Origin: Fodinibius saliphilus
GTDB lineage: Bacteria > Bacteroidota > Rhodothermia > Balneolales > Balneolaceae
Assembly (NCBI RefSeq): GCF_005869845.1
Contig: NZ_VAWF01000003.1
Span: 62,001-126,000, forward strand
Reading direction: 5' to 3'
Length of the DNA: 64,000 bases
This document shows, one piece after another, positions 16,304-25,475 of this stretch. Made by a program: the position numbers and the translations under genes. The first letter of the stretch is position 1; every line of letters starts with the position of its first letter. Under the pieces are notes generated by a model, which was not told where the DNA came from, did not search any database, and saw nothing but the letters and a program-made list of their open reading frames with translations.

Positions 16304-19222
16304 ATGTCAGAAAAATTAAAAATAACCATAATAGGTTTCGTTTTGTTTCTATTTGGTACGCTTTCACTACAGGCGCAGGATATAACGGTCGGTGGAACTG
16401 TTACTTCTGCTGCTGATGGAGAGCCACTACCAGCAGTAAATGTAGGTGTAAAATCGAGTGATCGGGGTACTACAACATCAGCAGATGGTAAGTATGAGCT
16501 TACTGTTAGTTCTGATGCGGTCTTGGTTTTTTCGTTCATTGGATTTGAAACGCAAGAGGTTGCGGTGAATGGACGGGAAACCGTTGATGTGCAGCTGGTT
16601 CAATCGACAGAAGCGTTGGAAGAGGTGTTTGTACTAGGATATACCCAACAATCGAAAGAGAAAAGTTCCAGTTCGGTAGTGCAAGTGAGCTCAGAAGACC
16701 TAAATGATGTAACAACGTCTTCGGCTACTGAAGCATTACAGGGAAAGGCAACAGGTGTTTTTGTAACATCGAGTACCGGTAAGCCCGGAGAGGGAGCTGA
16801 TATCCGTATTCGGGGTACCGGCTCTATTTCAGCCGGCGCAAGTCCGTTGTATGTAGTAGATGGCGTGATTGGCGGTACCGTTGATCCCGGTGATATTGAA
16901 TCGATGACCGTACTGAAAGATGCTTCTGCAACAGCGATGTATGGTTCGCGAGCCGCTAACGGAGTGGTGGTTATTCAAACTAAGTCGGGCAGTAATGGAG
17001 ATACTCAAATTAATGTTAGTAGTACGGCCGGTTGGAACAGGCATACGAACGGGAACTTTGAAGTAATGAACAGTCAGCAGCTCTATAGCTATCAGCAAGC
17101 GTTTAACAGTCCTATTCTTGATCCCGCTTTTAAAGATGTGAACACCGACTGGGAAGATCTTGCTTTTAGACAGGGATTGACTACTAAGTATGAGGCAACG
17201 GCTTCTGGCGGTAATGAGAATACGACCTTTTATGTATCAGGAAATTATTACGAGGAAGAAGGTACGCTGGTAGCTACCGGCTTTGAACGATTTGGCGGAA
17301 GGGTCAATGTTGATCATCAGTTCACTAATGATTTTAAGGTAGAAGCTCGTTTGTCTGGCCGATATACCAATAGTGACAATAATCCGACCAGTGCATTATA
17401 TCAGTCGTATATTAATATGCCTTGGGATACACCCCGTACCAATAACGGAGAACTAAAAACAGGGAAAGAGACTGGTTGGATCGGGCGTGACCAATCCAAT
17501 TTCTTATACCCGTTGCAGTATAATTACAATAATGAGAACTCTAAAAAGCTCACCACGAATATACGAGCAGAATATGATATCACAGATTGGTTGTATGTAA
17601 CATCTACAAATAGGGTTACCTACTCCACATATCGTAATGAGTCATTTTTAGATCAACGAACATCGGCAGGGAGTACCAATGGTGGAGAGTTATATAATTA
17701 CTATTCACAGTCGAGTTCATTTCTGTCTTCAAACTTGGTTCATTTCAGTAAAGAGTTTGATAAACACAGTCTAAGTGGTGTTGCCGGTTTTGAGTACGAA
17801 AGAAACTTTTCTGACGGCATGGGGGGTACCGGTGTGGGTATTTTCTCGGGCCTAGAGATCCTTGACGTTACCGCTGAGGCTTTTTCTATTGGCGGGTTCA
17901 AAACAGAAAGTCGTTTTGCTTCGGCATTGACCCAGCTCACCTACGATTATGATACGACCTATTTCTTAAAGGCTTCTTATCGCCGCGATGGGTCTTCTCG
18001 TTTTGGGGATAACAACCGCTATGGAAATTTCTATTCCATTGGTGGTTCCTGGATTATCAGTAATGAGGCATTCTTAGAGGATGTTGATCCCATTACAAAC
18101 CTGAAATTACGCGCCAGTTACGGTACTGCCGGGAATGCCAATATCGGTAATTACCTTCAGAGTGGATTGTACAGGTACTCGGTACAGTATAGCGGTAACC
18201 CCGCCAGCCAGCCTGCACGAATAGCCAACCCTAATTTGACGTGGGAGGTTGCGCGAATGACTAATGTAGGAATCAATATTAGTTTGTATGATCGTGTGGA
18301 TTTGACGCTGGATATTTATCAAAAAGATAATGAAGATCTCCTGCAAAATGTTCGTCTTCCGGGTACTACCGGCTTCAATAGCATAACGAAGAATATCGGT
18401 TCCGTGCGGAATAGAGGAGTCGAAATTGGTATTACTTCTCAAAATATCCAGTCCTCAGCGTTAAACTGGACTACTGATTTTAATATATCATTTAATAGTA
18501 ATTCGGTGTTGTCGCTTAATGATGGGGAAGATATTCCCAACGGCCTGCAGCGTATTATGGAAGGGAGCGAGCTGCAAACATGGTATATGCGCGAATGGGC
18601 AGGCGTTGATCCTGATAACGGTGATCCGCTCTGGATTAAGCAGACCAAAGATGCAGATGGAAATGTAGTATCAGAGGAAACAACCAATAACTACAATGAA
18701 GCCACCTTACAAAAGGTTGGGTCCGCTTCACCAGAATTCAGTGGCGGACTTAGAAATGTTGTGGAATATAAAGGTATACGATTAAACACCTTTATCAATT
18801 TTGTGTATGGTAATAAAATATACCATTCGGCGCGCGAGCTGTTTGATTCTGATGGAGCTTATGCTACATATAATCAGATGGTGCTGAAAGACGATTGGAA
18901 TCGCTGGCAACAGCCCGGTGATGATGCTACCCATCCTAAGCCAGTATTTGGGGGCAATAAACAATCTAATAAACCATCGTCACGCTATTTAGAAGATGGT
19001 TCGTACCTGAGGTTGCAAAATGTTTCACTCTCTTACTCATTACCCGGCACTTTTGTTGAGCAGATCGGTATTCGTTCTGCCCGGATATTTGTCAGTGGTG
19101 ATAATTTAGTTACGCTGACTAACTTTTCGGGAATGGATCCGGAGGTCGGTATCGGAGGATATGCCGGTACCAAGTATCCGATAAGTAAAAAATACCTGCT
19201 GGGTATTGAATTAGGACTTTAA
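16304..19222 (+). CDS. SusC/RagA-type TonB-dependent outer-membrane transporter
   Basis: A 972-residue SusC-family barrel. A signal peptide ends near ...LSLQAQD. It is followed by a CarboxypepD_reg-like beta-sandwich (about 26-105) with the GTTTSADGKYEL segment. A plug domain (about 115-230) carries GKATGVFVTSSTGKPGEG, RIRGTGSI and PLYVVDG. The long barrel ends in the aromatic/hydrophobic C-terminus KKYLLGIELGL needed for BAM recognition. It imports oligosaccharides with its SusD partner, encoded 22 nt downstream. Its length is within the usual 950-1100. The GH109 gene in the same operon points to a GalNAc-containing glycan. Confidence 0.95.
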   Translation: MSEKLKITIIGFVLFLFGTLSLQAQDITVGGTVTSAADGEPLPAVNVGVKSSDRGTTTSADGKYELTVSSDAVLVFSFIGFETQEVAVNGRETVDVQLVQSTEALEEVFVLGYTQQSKEKSSSSVVQVSSEDLNDVTTSSATEALQGKATGVFVTSSTGKPGEGADIRIRGTGSISAGASPLYVVDGVIGGTVDPGDIESMTVLKDASATAMYGSRAANGVVVIQTKSGSNGDTQINVSSTAGWNRHTNGNFEVMNSQQLYSYQQAFNSPILDPAFKDVNTDWEDLAFRQGLTTKYEATASGGNENTTFYVSGNYYEEEGTLVATGFERFGGRVNVDHQFTNDFKVEARLSGRYTNSDNNPTSALYQSYINMPWDTPRTNNGELKTGKETGWIGRDQSNFLYPLQYNYNNENSKKLTTNIRAEYDITDWLYVTSTNRVTYSTYRNESFLDQRTSAGSTNGGELYNYYSQSSSFLSSNLVHFSKEFDKHSLSGVAGFEYERNFSDGMGGTGVGIFSGLEILDVTAEAFSIGGFKTESRFASALTQLTYDYDTTYFLKASYRRDGSSRFGDNNRYGNFYSIGGSWIISNEAFLEDVDPITNLKLRASYGTAGNANIGNYLQSGLYRYSVQYSGNPASQPARIANPNLTWEVARMTNVGINISLYDRVDLTLDIYQKDNEDLLQNVRLPGTTGFNSITKNIGSVRNRGVEIGITSQNIQSSALNWTTDFNISFNSNSVLSLNDGEDIPNGLQRIMEGSELQTWYMREWAGVDPDNGDPLWIKQTKDADGNVVSEETTNNYNEATLQKVGSASPEFSGGLRNVVEYKGIRLNTFINFVYGNKIYHSARELFDSDGAYATYNQMVLKDDWNRWQQPGDDATHPKPVFGGNKQSNKPSSRYLEDGSYLRLQNVSLSYSLPGTFVEQIGIRSARIFVSGDNLVTLTNFSGMDPEVGIGGYAGTKYPISKKYLLGIELGL

Positions 19223-19244
19223 TTTAAGTGCGAGAGATATAATT

Positions 19245-20774
19245 ATGAATTCTTTGATATACAGTAATATGAAAGACGTTAGAAAGATATTAGTAGCAAT
19301 ATGCGGACTAATGTTGTTTGTATTGAGTAGCTGTGATTTGGCTACCAATCCTTATGACGGAAAGTCCAGCGAACAGGCCCTTGATACGGTTCAGGGGCTC
19401 GAGGCCGCAACGCGCGGAAATTATCAGATCTTGGTTGGTGGTGATAGCTATTACTACTATGCCAAGCACTTGTTTTATATGAATGAGTTTCCCGGTGATA
19501 ATGTCTCGTTAAGTGGAACTACAACAGATCCTCTGTTTTACGCCTATAACTATGAGCATTTCAAAGGCATGGGTAATGCCGAACGCTTGTGGCGGGATGG
19601 TTATAAAGTTATTGCTGGAGCCAATAAGGTAATAGAGGCCATTGGAGATCAGTCTTCAGCTGAGTACGACCAGATAAAAGGGGAGAACCTCTTTTTACGG
19701 GCGCTGGTTCATCATCAGTTGGTTAGCATATTTGGCCGGCCTTATGTACAAAATCCTCAGCAGAATCTCGGTGTCCCCATTGTAGATTTTACGGATGTTG
19801 AAAAACGTCCTGAGCGAGCAACGGTAGCAGCGGTTTATGACTTTGTTATTGATGATCTGAAGACTGCAGCCTCTTTGATGACCCAGCAAAAGAATAGCAG
19901 TTTTGCGTCTACGGAGACAGCCTATGCACTGTTATCCAGGATATATCTTAATATGGAAGAGAATAAGCTGGCCAGGGAATATGCGAATAAAGTTATTGAT
20001 TCTAACAGGTACCAGCTTGTAGATACCCCAACTTTTCGTGAATACTTTACAATTCCCAATGAAAATAACCCGGAAACAATCTTTGCTATCAAGCATACCG
20101 AAGAAAACGATCATGGGTACGGAAATATCGGATCTATGTACCTGAAAGGACCTGATGGCGTTGGCTGGGGCGAGATGTATGCCTCAGAATCATATCGTGA
20201 TGCACTGGGCCGCTACGAAGATGACGCCCGTCACGATTTTATTGAACCACAATATAAGCGAGATTCTAATGGTAATATTATTACCGACCCCAATGGCGAC
20301 CCGGTATTGGAGAAGCGTAATGGTTATCCTAAGTATTATGTCAATAAGTTTTCATATCAAGGTGGGGTCGTTTCGCTGAGTTCGCCGGTGGTACTGCGGT
20401 TGGCAGAAATGTACTTGAATCGGGCCGAAGCAAATGCTAAGCTTGGTAATGATCAGGATGCTATTGATGATGTAAACCGCTTGCGTGAGCGAGCCGGTTT
20501 ATCTGGTAGTGAATTGTATACTGTGGGTAATTATAAGCATCATTCAACATTGTTGGATGTGGTGCTTGAAGAACGTCGTCTTGAACTTGCTTTTGAAGGG
20601 CACCGTAAGTATGATCTGTTGAGGAACGATCGTGCAGTAGTGCGTGACTATCCCGGAACACATTTGGAAGCAGGAGAAACGACCCAGGTTATTCAGCCGA
20701 ATGATCCTCGTATGGTGTTCTTTATCCCGGAAAGCGAGATGCAGCTGAATAGGAATTTAGAGCAAAATCCATAA
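19245..20774 (+). CDS. SusD/RagB-type glycan-binding lipoprotein
   Basis: A 509-residue SusD-family lipoprotein. The leader ends in the lipobox LSSC (Cys near residue 29). The start could also be the Met at residue 9 (MKDVRK), which leaves a more usual leader. TPR-like helices lie in the N-terminal half (AYALLSRIYLNM), and the C-terminal SusD signature is present (RLAEMYLNRAEANAKLG, VLEERRLELAFEGHRKYDLLR). It caps the SusC pore at the cell surface and selects the glycan. It is co-transcribed with susC and the GH109 gene. Confidence 0.95.
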   Translation: MNSLIYSNMKDVRKILVAICGLMLFVLSSCDLATNPYDGKSSEQALDTVQGLEAATRGNYQILVGGDSYYYYAKHLFYMNEFPGDNVSLSGTTTDPLFYAYNYEHFKGMGNAERLWRDGYKVIAGANKVIEAIGDQSSAEYDQIKGENLFLRALVHHQLVSIFGRPYVQNPQQNLGVPIVDFTDVEKRPERATVAAVYDFVIDDLKTAASLMTQQKNSSFASTETAYALLSRIYLNMEENKLAREYANKVIDSNRYQLVDTPTFREYFTIPNENNPETIFAIKHTEENDHGYGNIGSMYLKGPDGVGWGEMYASESYRDALGRYEDDARHDFIEPQYKRDSNGNIITDPNGDPVLEKRNGYPKYYVNKFSYQGGVVSLSSPVVLRLAEMYLNRAEANAKLGNDQDAIDDVNRLRERAGLSGSELYTVGNYKHHSTLLDVVLEERRLELAFEGHRKYDLLRNDRAVVRDYPGTHLEAGETTQVIQPNDPRMVFFIPESEMQLNRNLEQNP

Positions 20775-20804
20775 TTAGATTTTTAAAGAGAAATATTTAG
20801 CCAA

Positions 20805-22139
20805 ATGGGAAAGAAGATGAATCGTAAAGACTTTATTAAAACCTCAGCTCTTACAGGGCTGGGGCTGTCATTGGCACCCTACTCAACGCTTATGGGCAAA
20901 GATGACCGAACGGTGTCCCTTGGATTTCTAGGTGTAGGGGCTCGGGGAACCAGTCACCTGCGTGGCATTCTAAATCGTGATGATGTGGAAGTCAATGCCA
21001 TACTGGACCCCAAAAAAGAGAACCTGAACCGTGCACTGGATATGGTTGAAAAGGCGGGACAGGATCGTCCTGAAGGGTACTCCAATGAAGAGGATTATAT
21101 TATGCTCTGTGAACGCGATGATATTGACGGGGTGATTATTGCTTCACCCTGGGTGGATCATACCCGGCAGGCCGTGGCAGCCATGGAGAACGGTAAGTAC
21201 GCCGGCGTTGAAGTGCCTGCTGCACTCACCATCGAAGATTGCTGGGAGTTGGTACAGGTTTCGGAACGTACGGGTATGCCCTGTATGATGCTGGAAAATG
21301 TATGCTATCGGCGAGATGTAATGGCCATTTTAAATATGGTGCGCGAAGGATTGTTTGGAGAGATGATCCATGCACGATGTGGATATCAGCACGATTTAAC
21401 ACCCTATATTTTTAATGAGGATCTGGAGTATGGACCCGGTACGGGCAGTGTGTCAAGCTGGCGAACCGAGCACTATACAAAACGAAACGGGGATCATTAC
21501 CCAACCCACGGTATCGGTCCTGTAGCCCATTGGTTGGATATTAACCGTGGAAATCGATTTGTGAAGCTTACGGCCAATGCTACTAAAGCGAAAGGACTGG
21601 AAAGTCATATCGAACATTATGGTGGCAAGGATCATCCCAATGAAGAGGTTGACTGGAAGACTGGCGATATTGTTACCTCAACGATAACAACGGCTAATGG
21701 TGAGACGATCATCATTACCTTTGATACTACTCTTCCCAGACCGTATTCGTTGGGCTTTAGAGCGCAGGGTACTAACGGTATCTGGCAGATGGAACGCGAT
21801 GCCGTTCACATCAGGGGGCGCAGCGATGCTCACCGTTGGGAAGACTTCGACAAGTACCAGGATGAGTTTGATTCTGAACTTTGGCAACGGTACGAGCGTG
21901 AAGCAGAGGGGGCCGGACATGGAGGTATGGATTACTTCGTTCGGAATGCTTTTGTGGAAGCTATTAAGAACCAAGCGCCAACGCCACAAGATGTATATGA
22001 TGCTGCGGCGTGGAGCGTAATTTCACCTCTGTCAGAAAACTCCATTGCAGAGGGCGGGGCCCCGGTAGAGTTTCCCGACTTTACAGGTGGAAAGTGGATC
22101 GAAAATGATCGCATTTTTGATCCTAATGGCCCGTTTTAA
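20805..22139 (+). CDS. GH109-type alpha-N-acetylgalactosaminidase (Gfo/Idh/MocA fold)
   Basis: A 444-residue protein with an N-terminal Tat-like leader (NRKDFIKTSALTGLGLSL) and the NAD site GFLGVGARGTSH. The C-terminal domain has features I associate with GH109 rather than generic dehydrogenases: ARCGYQHDL, RNGDHYPTHGIGP (H235), DINRGNRF, RPYSLGFRAQGTNG, GAGHGGMDYFV and the ending GGAPVEFPDFTGG. GH109 enzymes remove terminal alpha-GalNAc by an NAD-dependent oxidation/elimination mechanism and were first known as blood-group-A-converting enzymes. It is probably periplasmic. Its operon with SusCD, opposite an agaS operon, supports GalNAc as the released sugar. Confidence 0.9.
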   Translation: MGKKMNRKDFIKTSALTGLGLSLAPYSTLMGKDDRTVSLGFLGVGARGTSHLRGILNRDDVEVNAILDPKKENLNRALDMVEKAGQDRPEGYSNEEDYIMLCERDDIDGVIIASPWVDHTRQAVAAMENGKYAGVEVPAALTIEDCWELVQVSERTGMPCMMLENVCYRRDVMAILNMVREGLFGEMIHARCGYQHDLTPYIFNEDLEYGPGTGSVSSWRTEHYTKRNGDHYPTHGIGPVAHWLDINRGNRFVKLTANATKAKGLESHIEHYGGKDHPNEEVDWKTGDIVTSTITTANGETIIITFDTTLPRPYSLGFRAQGTNGIWQMERDAVHIRGRSDAHRWEDFDKYQDEFDSELWQRYEREAEGAGHGGMDYFVRNAFVEAIKNQAPTPQDVYDAAAWSVISPLSENSIAEGGAPVEFPDFTGGKWIENDRIFDPNGPF

Positions 22140-22180
22140 AAAATAGCCAATATAATTGTACTGAATAGTGATAAGTGAGC

Positions 22181-22220
22181 ATAAAACCCCCTGTATATAG
22201 AGGCAGGGGGTTTTATTTTT
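22181..22220. terminator. bidirectional Rho-independent terminator after the GH109 gene
   Basis: ATAAAACCCCCTG pairs with CAGGGGGTTTTAT around a loop of about 10 nt, with A-runs and T-runs on the two sides, so it could work in both directions. It ends the susC-susD-GH109 unit. Confidence 0.9.
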
Positions 22221-22294
22221 GTAATTTTAAAATTTCTTACTGGCCCACTCCGACCTTTTGGGTAATGACTGCCCCCCTAGAATACGCCAAGGTA

Positions 22295-22396
22295 TTAATC
22301 TGTAGAAACTTCTAACGCAGGCACGTCTTCGATCAGTGTATGGTCGTTCGAGCCCGAGTACAGCCGCTTTCGGATGGCCAGAGGAATTAATTTCAT
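22295..22396 (-). CDS. possible 33-residue ORF, unknown
   Basis: An ATG-initiated frame of 33 codons, beginning MKLIPLAIRKRLYSG and ending ALEVSTD, lies between the terminator and the next gene. The rest of 22221-22468 shows nothing recognisable. The peptide could be a real small protein or chance. There is no homolog I can name and no clear ribosome-binding site. Confidence 0.2.
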   Translation of the reverse strand: MKLIPLAIRKRLYSGSNDHTLIEDVPALEVSTD

Positions 22397-22468
22397 GAGT
22401 GAGTAGAAAAATATAGTTATAATAGCTGAATCTGAGGGCAAAAATTGTATACCCTAAAATGTATAGTT

Positions 22469-23260
22469 ATGGTTAATTATCTATCGATCTTTTGTTGTGT
22501 CGTTCTCAGTTTTCTGGCTTCCCCTGCAGCTGGTCAGGATACCCTGACGGTAATGAGTTACAATATTTATCACGGAGAGCATTTTTATAAGAGCGGAGAA
22601 AGTAACCTGGAAGAGATCGCTTCGGTCATAAATCGGGTAAGTCCGGATTTAGTATCCCTGCAAGAGGTTGATAGCTTAACAGGGCGATCGGCTGACCTAA
22701 ACGATGGAGTTCCGGTTAACCAAGTGAAAAAGCTGGCTGAACAAACAGGCATGTATGGGTATTTTGGTAAGGCTATGGATTTTGATGGTGGAGGGTATGG
22801 GGAAGGGTTATTGGCGAATACATCTCTGAACGTTGAAAAAGTTGCACTTCCCATTCCTAAAGGTGGAGAGCCCCGTACTCTTATAGTAGCAGAATATCCA
22901 ATTGATAAACAGCAGTATATTAGATTTGGAGGAACACATCTGTGTCATCAGTATCAAAAAAACAGGGTTGCACAAATAGAAAAAATAAACAGCTATTTTT
23001 CTAATGGCGATTCCCCTGCCATCATTGCAGGGGACTTTAATTTTACTCCAGAACAGAAGCCATATCACATTACCGTTAAAAAATGGGTTGATGCTGCCAA
23101 GTTAGCAGGAAACATAAAACGAACAATACCGTATGATAATCCTTCAAGCAGAATTGATTATTTCTTTCTGTCAGAACAAAATTGGAAAATTATTGAAATG
23201 AAAGTTTTGCGAGAGAACAATTCCGATCATATGCCTCTTGTATTGAAGGTGGTAATTTGA
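22469..23260 (+). CDS. secreted endonuclease/exonuclease/phosphatase (EEP) family hydrolase
   Basis: The ATG at 22469 is chosen because it leaves a clean signal peptide (MVNYLSIFCCVVLSFLASPAAG). An in-frame TTG at 22445 would add 8 residues. The 263-residue product shows EEP motifs in order: SYNIYHG, LQEVDS with the metal-binding Glu, GDFNFTP, and SDHMPL near the C-terminus. The family cleaves phosphodiesters of nucleic acids, sphingomyelin or phosphoinositides. The signal peptide makes it periplasmic or secreted. The substrate is unknown and neighbours give no clue. Confidence 0.87.
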   Translation: MVNYLSIFCCVVLSFLASPAAGQDTLTVMSYNIYHGEHFYKSGESNLEEIASVINRVSPDLVSLQEVDSLTGRSADLNDGVPVNQVKKLAEQTGMYGYFGKAMDFDGGGYGEGLLANTSLNVEKVALPIPKGGEPRTLIVAEYPIDKQQYIRFGGTHLCHQYQKNRVAQIEKINSYFSNGDSPAIIAGDFNFTPEQKPYHITVKKWVDAAKLAGNIKRTIPYDNPSSRIDYFFLSEQNWKIIEMKVLRENNSDHMPLVLKVVI

Positions 23261-23410
23261 TTATTCCCTTTAAAATAGGGCTGTATATAAGGGGATTTGC
23301 CGAACGAAACTCTTGCAATCTCACGTTTAAACTGCTTTATTAGAAATTAGTGGGAAATTTTTTGCCCTGTTCCTACGTTAACAGATAAAAAAGAACCAAA
23401 CTTATTATCT

Positions 23411-23608
23411 ATGCCTGAGAAAGTTAAGAAGTTCGAAGAGATGATCGAAGATCCCACTGCGCATCAGTTAAAAGCCTACTATGATGCAAAAGAAAAAGCC
23501 TGTCTGGATGCAATGAAATCATCCACTTCAAAGAATCCACATAATAAGGGTTCTAACTTGGCAGATTTTTGGGATTATGTCTACAAACAATTTTACGAAA
23601 TACAATAA
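23411..23608 (+). CDS. small hypothetical protein (65 aa)
   Basis: A 65-residue, charged, probably helical protein (MPEKVKKFEEMIEDP...). There is no signal peptide, membrane segment or Cys pair (one Cys only). I do not recognise a family. A strong terminator begins 26 nt after the stop, and the gene stands alone between an EEP gene and another small gene, which supports a real, separately expressed unit. Confidence 0.6.
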   Translation: MPEKVKKFEEMIEDPTAHQLKAYYDAKEKACLDAMKSSTSKNPHNKGSNLADFWDYVYKQFYEIQ

Positions 23609-23633
23609 TTGATATAACTAAACATTCATGTTC

Positions 23634-23668
23634 AAAGTCTGTAGGATATTTTCCTGCAGACTTTTTTT
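23634..23668 (+). terminator. Rho-independent terminator after the 65-aa gene
   Basis: AAAGTCTGTAGGA pairs with TCCTGCAGACTTT (one G-T pair) around TATTT and runs into a T tract. Confidence 0.87.
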
Positions 23669-23788
23669 ATTGAATAATGAATGTATATAAGGCAATAATG
23701 GTTATTTGCTAATGTCATTAGTATGTAACGCAATATAATTTGTCTTATATTTTTCTAGAATGCTTTATTAATAGTTATAGGGTAAAAG

Positions 23789-24040
23789 ATGGATATTAAG
23801 TTTGTAGACAGGGAAAAGATATACAGCTCTAAAAAAAGGGCCTCTAAGTTTAAACCCTTGTTAAAGGCGCTTGATAAGCTTGAGGTAGGGGGAGAGGCTA
23901 TTGAAGTTGACTATGAAAGTGACAAAAGTGTTAACTCCATGCGGACAGCAGTATATCAATATAACCAAGAAAAAGGAGTTAAAATAAGAAGCGGAAAAGA
24001 CCCTGACAGAAAAAAAGTTTACTTCTATAGAGAAAAGTAG
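23789..24040 (+). CDS. small basic hypothetical protein (83 aa)
   Basis: An 83-residue, strongly basic protein (KKRASKFKPLL..., ending KDPDRKKVYFYREK). The second half, SVNSMRTAVYQYNQEKGVKIRSG, looks like a small helix-strand DNA-binding fold, but no family is recognised. There is no signal peptide. The start codon follows GGGTAAAAG. A nucleic-acid-binding role is only a guess from charge. Confidence 0.6.
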   Translation: MDIKFVDREKIYSSKKRASKFKPLLKALDKLEVGGEAIEVDYESDKSVNSMRTAVYQYNQEKGVKIRSGKDPDRKKVYFYREK

Positions 24041-24269
24041 AAATTGAAATAAGTCTTGATTGTAAAGTATTTCGATAGCTAAATAAGTTCCTGGAAGTTA
24101 TCTGTGATAAAAAAAATGCTACCATGCTTTTTGTTGTAAAAGTATACTGTTTTTCTCGTTACTCTTTATAGATATGCTGCTTAATCAAGCACTAAACGTA
24201 TCGACTTTTACAATGCTTAAAAAGAGGACTGATCACACATCAAACTATTCATAAATGTAGTCAATATCT

Positions 24270-25214
24270 ATGGATGATCGCGCTACAGTAAATCACGAAT
24301 CGATGTTGGAAGAGGTTTTAGAAGGATTACAACAGCAGCAAAAAGAATTACCGTCAAAATTATTTTATGATGAAAAAGGATCGGAACTGTTTGAACAGAT
24401 AACCTACCTGGATGAGTACTACCTGACGAGAACAGAACGCTCCATTTTACAGGAGAATATAGTGGAGATCGGTGAGCAGGTTGGTCCCAAATCACTACTT
24501 ATAGAACTAGGAAGCGGAAGTAGTTCAAAAACGCGGTTGCTTTTTGAAAAGCTTTCATCAGTTGCAGCGTATGTGCCGGTAGATATATCAGAAGAATATT
24601 TGCTTAAGGTGGTTAATAATTTGCGGATGGAGTATCCCCGAATATCGATTATACCGGTATTTGCTGATTACACCTCAGAGTTTGACTTACCTAACCTTGG
24701 TGACAGTTATCAAAAGCAGCTGGTGTTTTTTCCGGGATCGACTATTGGAAATTTTCGGCCTGCAGAAGCCCGATCATTTTTTGCTACCGTATGCTCAGTC
24801 ACCGATGCTGATTCAGCGATGTTGATAGGGGTTGATTTAAAAAAGGATAAGACAATAATAGAGAAGGCCTACAACGATGAGCAGGGGATAACCGCTGCTT
24901 TCAATAAAAATATATTGGTGCGGTTAAATCGAGAGTTGGGTACCGACTTTGATATCGATGCCTTCAAACATGATGCATTTTATAATGAAGAGTGCGGGCG
25001 GGTAGAGATGCACCTGGTATCCCAACAAGAACAGACAGTAACAATTGCCGGAGAGCAGATTTATTTTAAAGAAGGGGAATCCATCCACACCGAAAATTCG
25101 TATAAATACTCGTTACGTGATTTTGAGGAGTTGGTGAGTCAATGGTACTCCGTTGAGCAGGTTTGGACTGATAACAATAATTACTTTTCAATCCAATACC
25201 TCGAACGTAAATAA
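24270..25214 (+). CDS. egtD: EgtD-like L-histidine N-alpha-methyltransferase
   Basis: A 314-residue Methyltransf_33 protein. SAM-binding LIELGSGSSSKTRLL follows the characteristic N-terminal segment LFYDEKGSELFEQIT. The histidine-binding residues known from mycobacterial EgtD have clear counterparts: Y33 and Y50 (spacing as Y39/Y56), the Asn of PGSTIGNF, the Tyr of KAYNDEQG, and the E-x-S pair in HTENSYKYS. It makes hercynine, the first ergothioneine intermediate. No EgtB sulfoxide synthase is in the window, so ergothioneine synthesis would need a partner elsewhere. Confidence 0.88.
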   Translation: MDDRATVNHESMLEEVLEGLQQQQKELPSKLFYDEKGSELFEQITYLDEYYLTRTERSILQENIVEIGEQVGPKSLLIELGSGSSSKTRLLFEKLSSVAAYVPVDISEEYLLKVVNNLRMEYPRISIIPVFADYTSEFDLPNLGDSYQKQLVFFPGSTIGNFRPAEARSFFATVCSVTDADSAMLIGVDLKKDKTIIEKAYNDEQGITAAFNKNILVRLNRELGTDFDIDAFKHDAFYNEECGRVEMHLVSQQEQTVTIAGEQIYFKEGESIHTENSYKYSLRDFEELVSQWYSVEQVWTDNNNYFSIQYLERK

Positions 25215-25240
25215 ATTACGATGAAACAGTGAGGTCAGTT

Positions 25241-25381
25241 ATGATACGTTTCTTTAGCATGGATACGCAGGATGAATCAAACAACTCTCCGGTGAAGACC
25301 GTGATTTTTACACTGCTAATGATCTTAATTATTGGATCGTTCTTTTTACAGATGAGTATGGGAATCTGCCCGGTACCATAG
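25241..25381 (+). CDS. 46-residue single-pass membrane protein
   Basis: An ATG frame of 46 codons lies 26 nt after egtD with GAGG 7 nt before the start. The predicted protein has a polar N-terminus (about 18 residues, starting MIRFFSMDTQDE) and then one strong hydrophobic segment, VIFTLLMILIIGSFFLQM. It ends in a short tail with one Cys (GICPVP). I do not recognise a family. The Shine-Dalgarno match, membrane segment and operon position behind egtD support it. Confidence 0.55.
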   Translation: MIRFFSMDTQDESNNSPVKTVIFTLLMILIIGSFFLQMSMGICPVP

Positions 25382-25475
25382 AAAAATGTAAATCCCTGAT
25401 AAATCTGCTTTTATCTCTCCTTCTATTTCGTTAATTATTTTGCATTAAATACGGCGTTAATCAATAAGGGTATCT

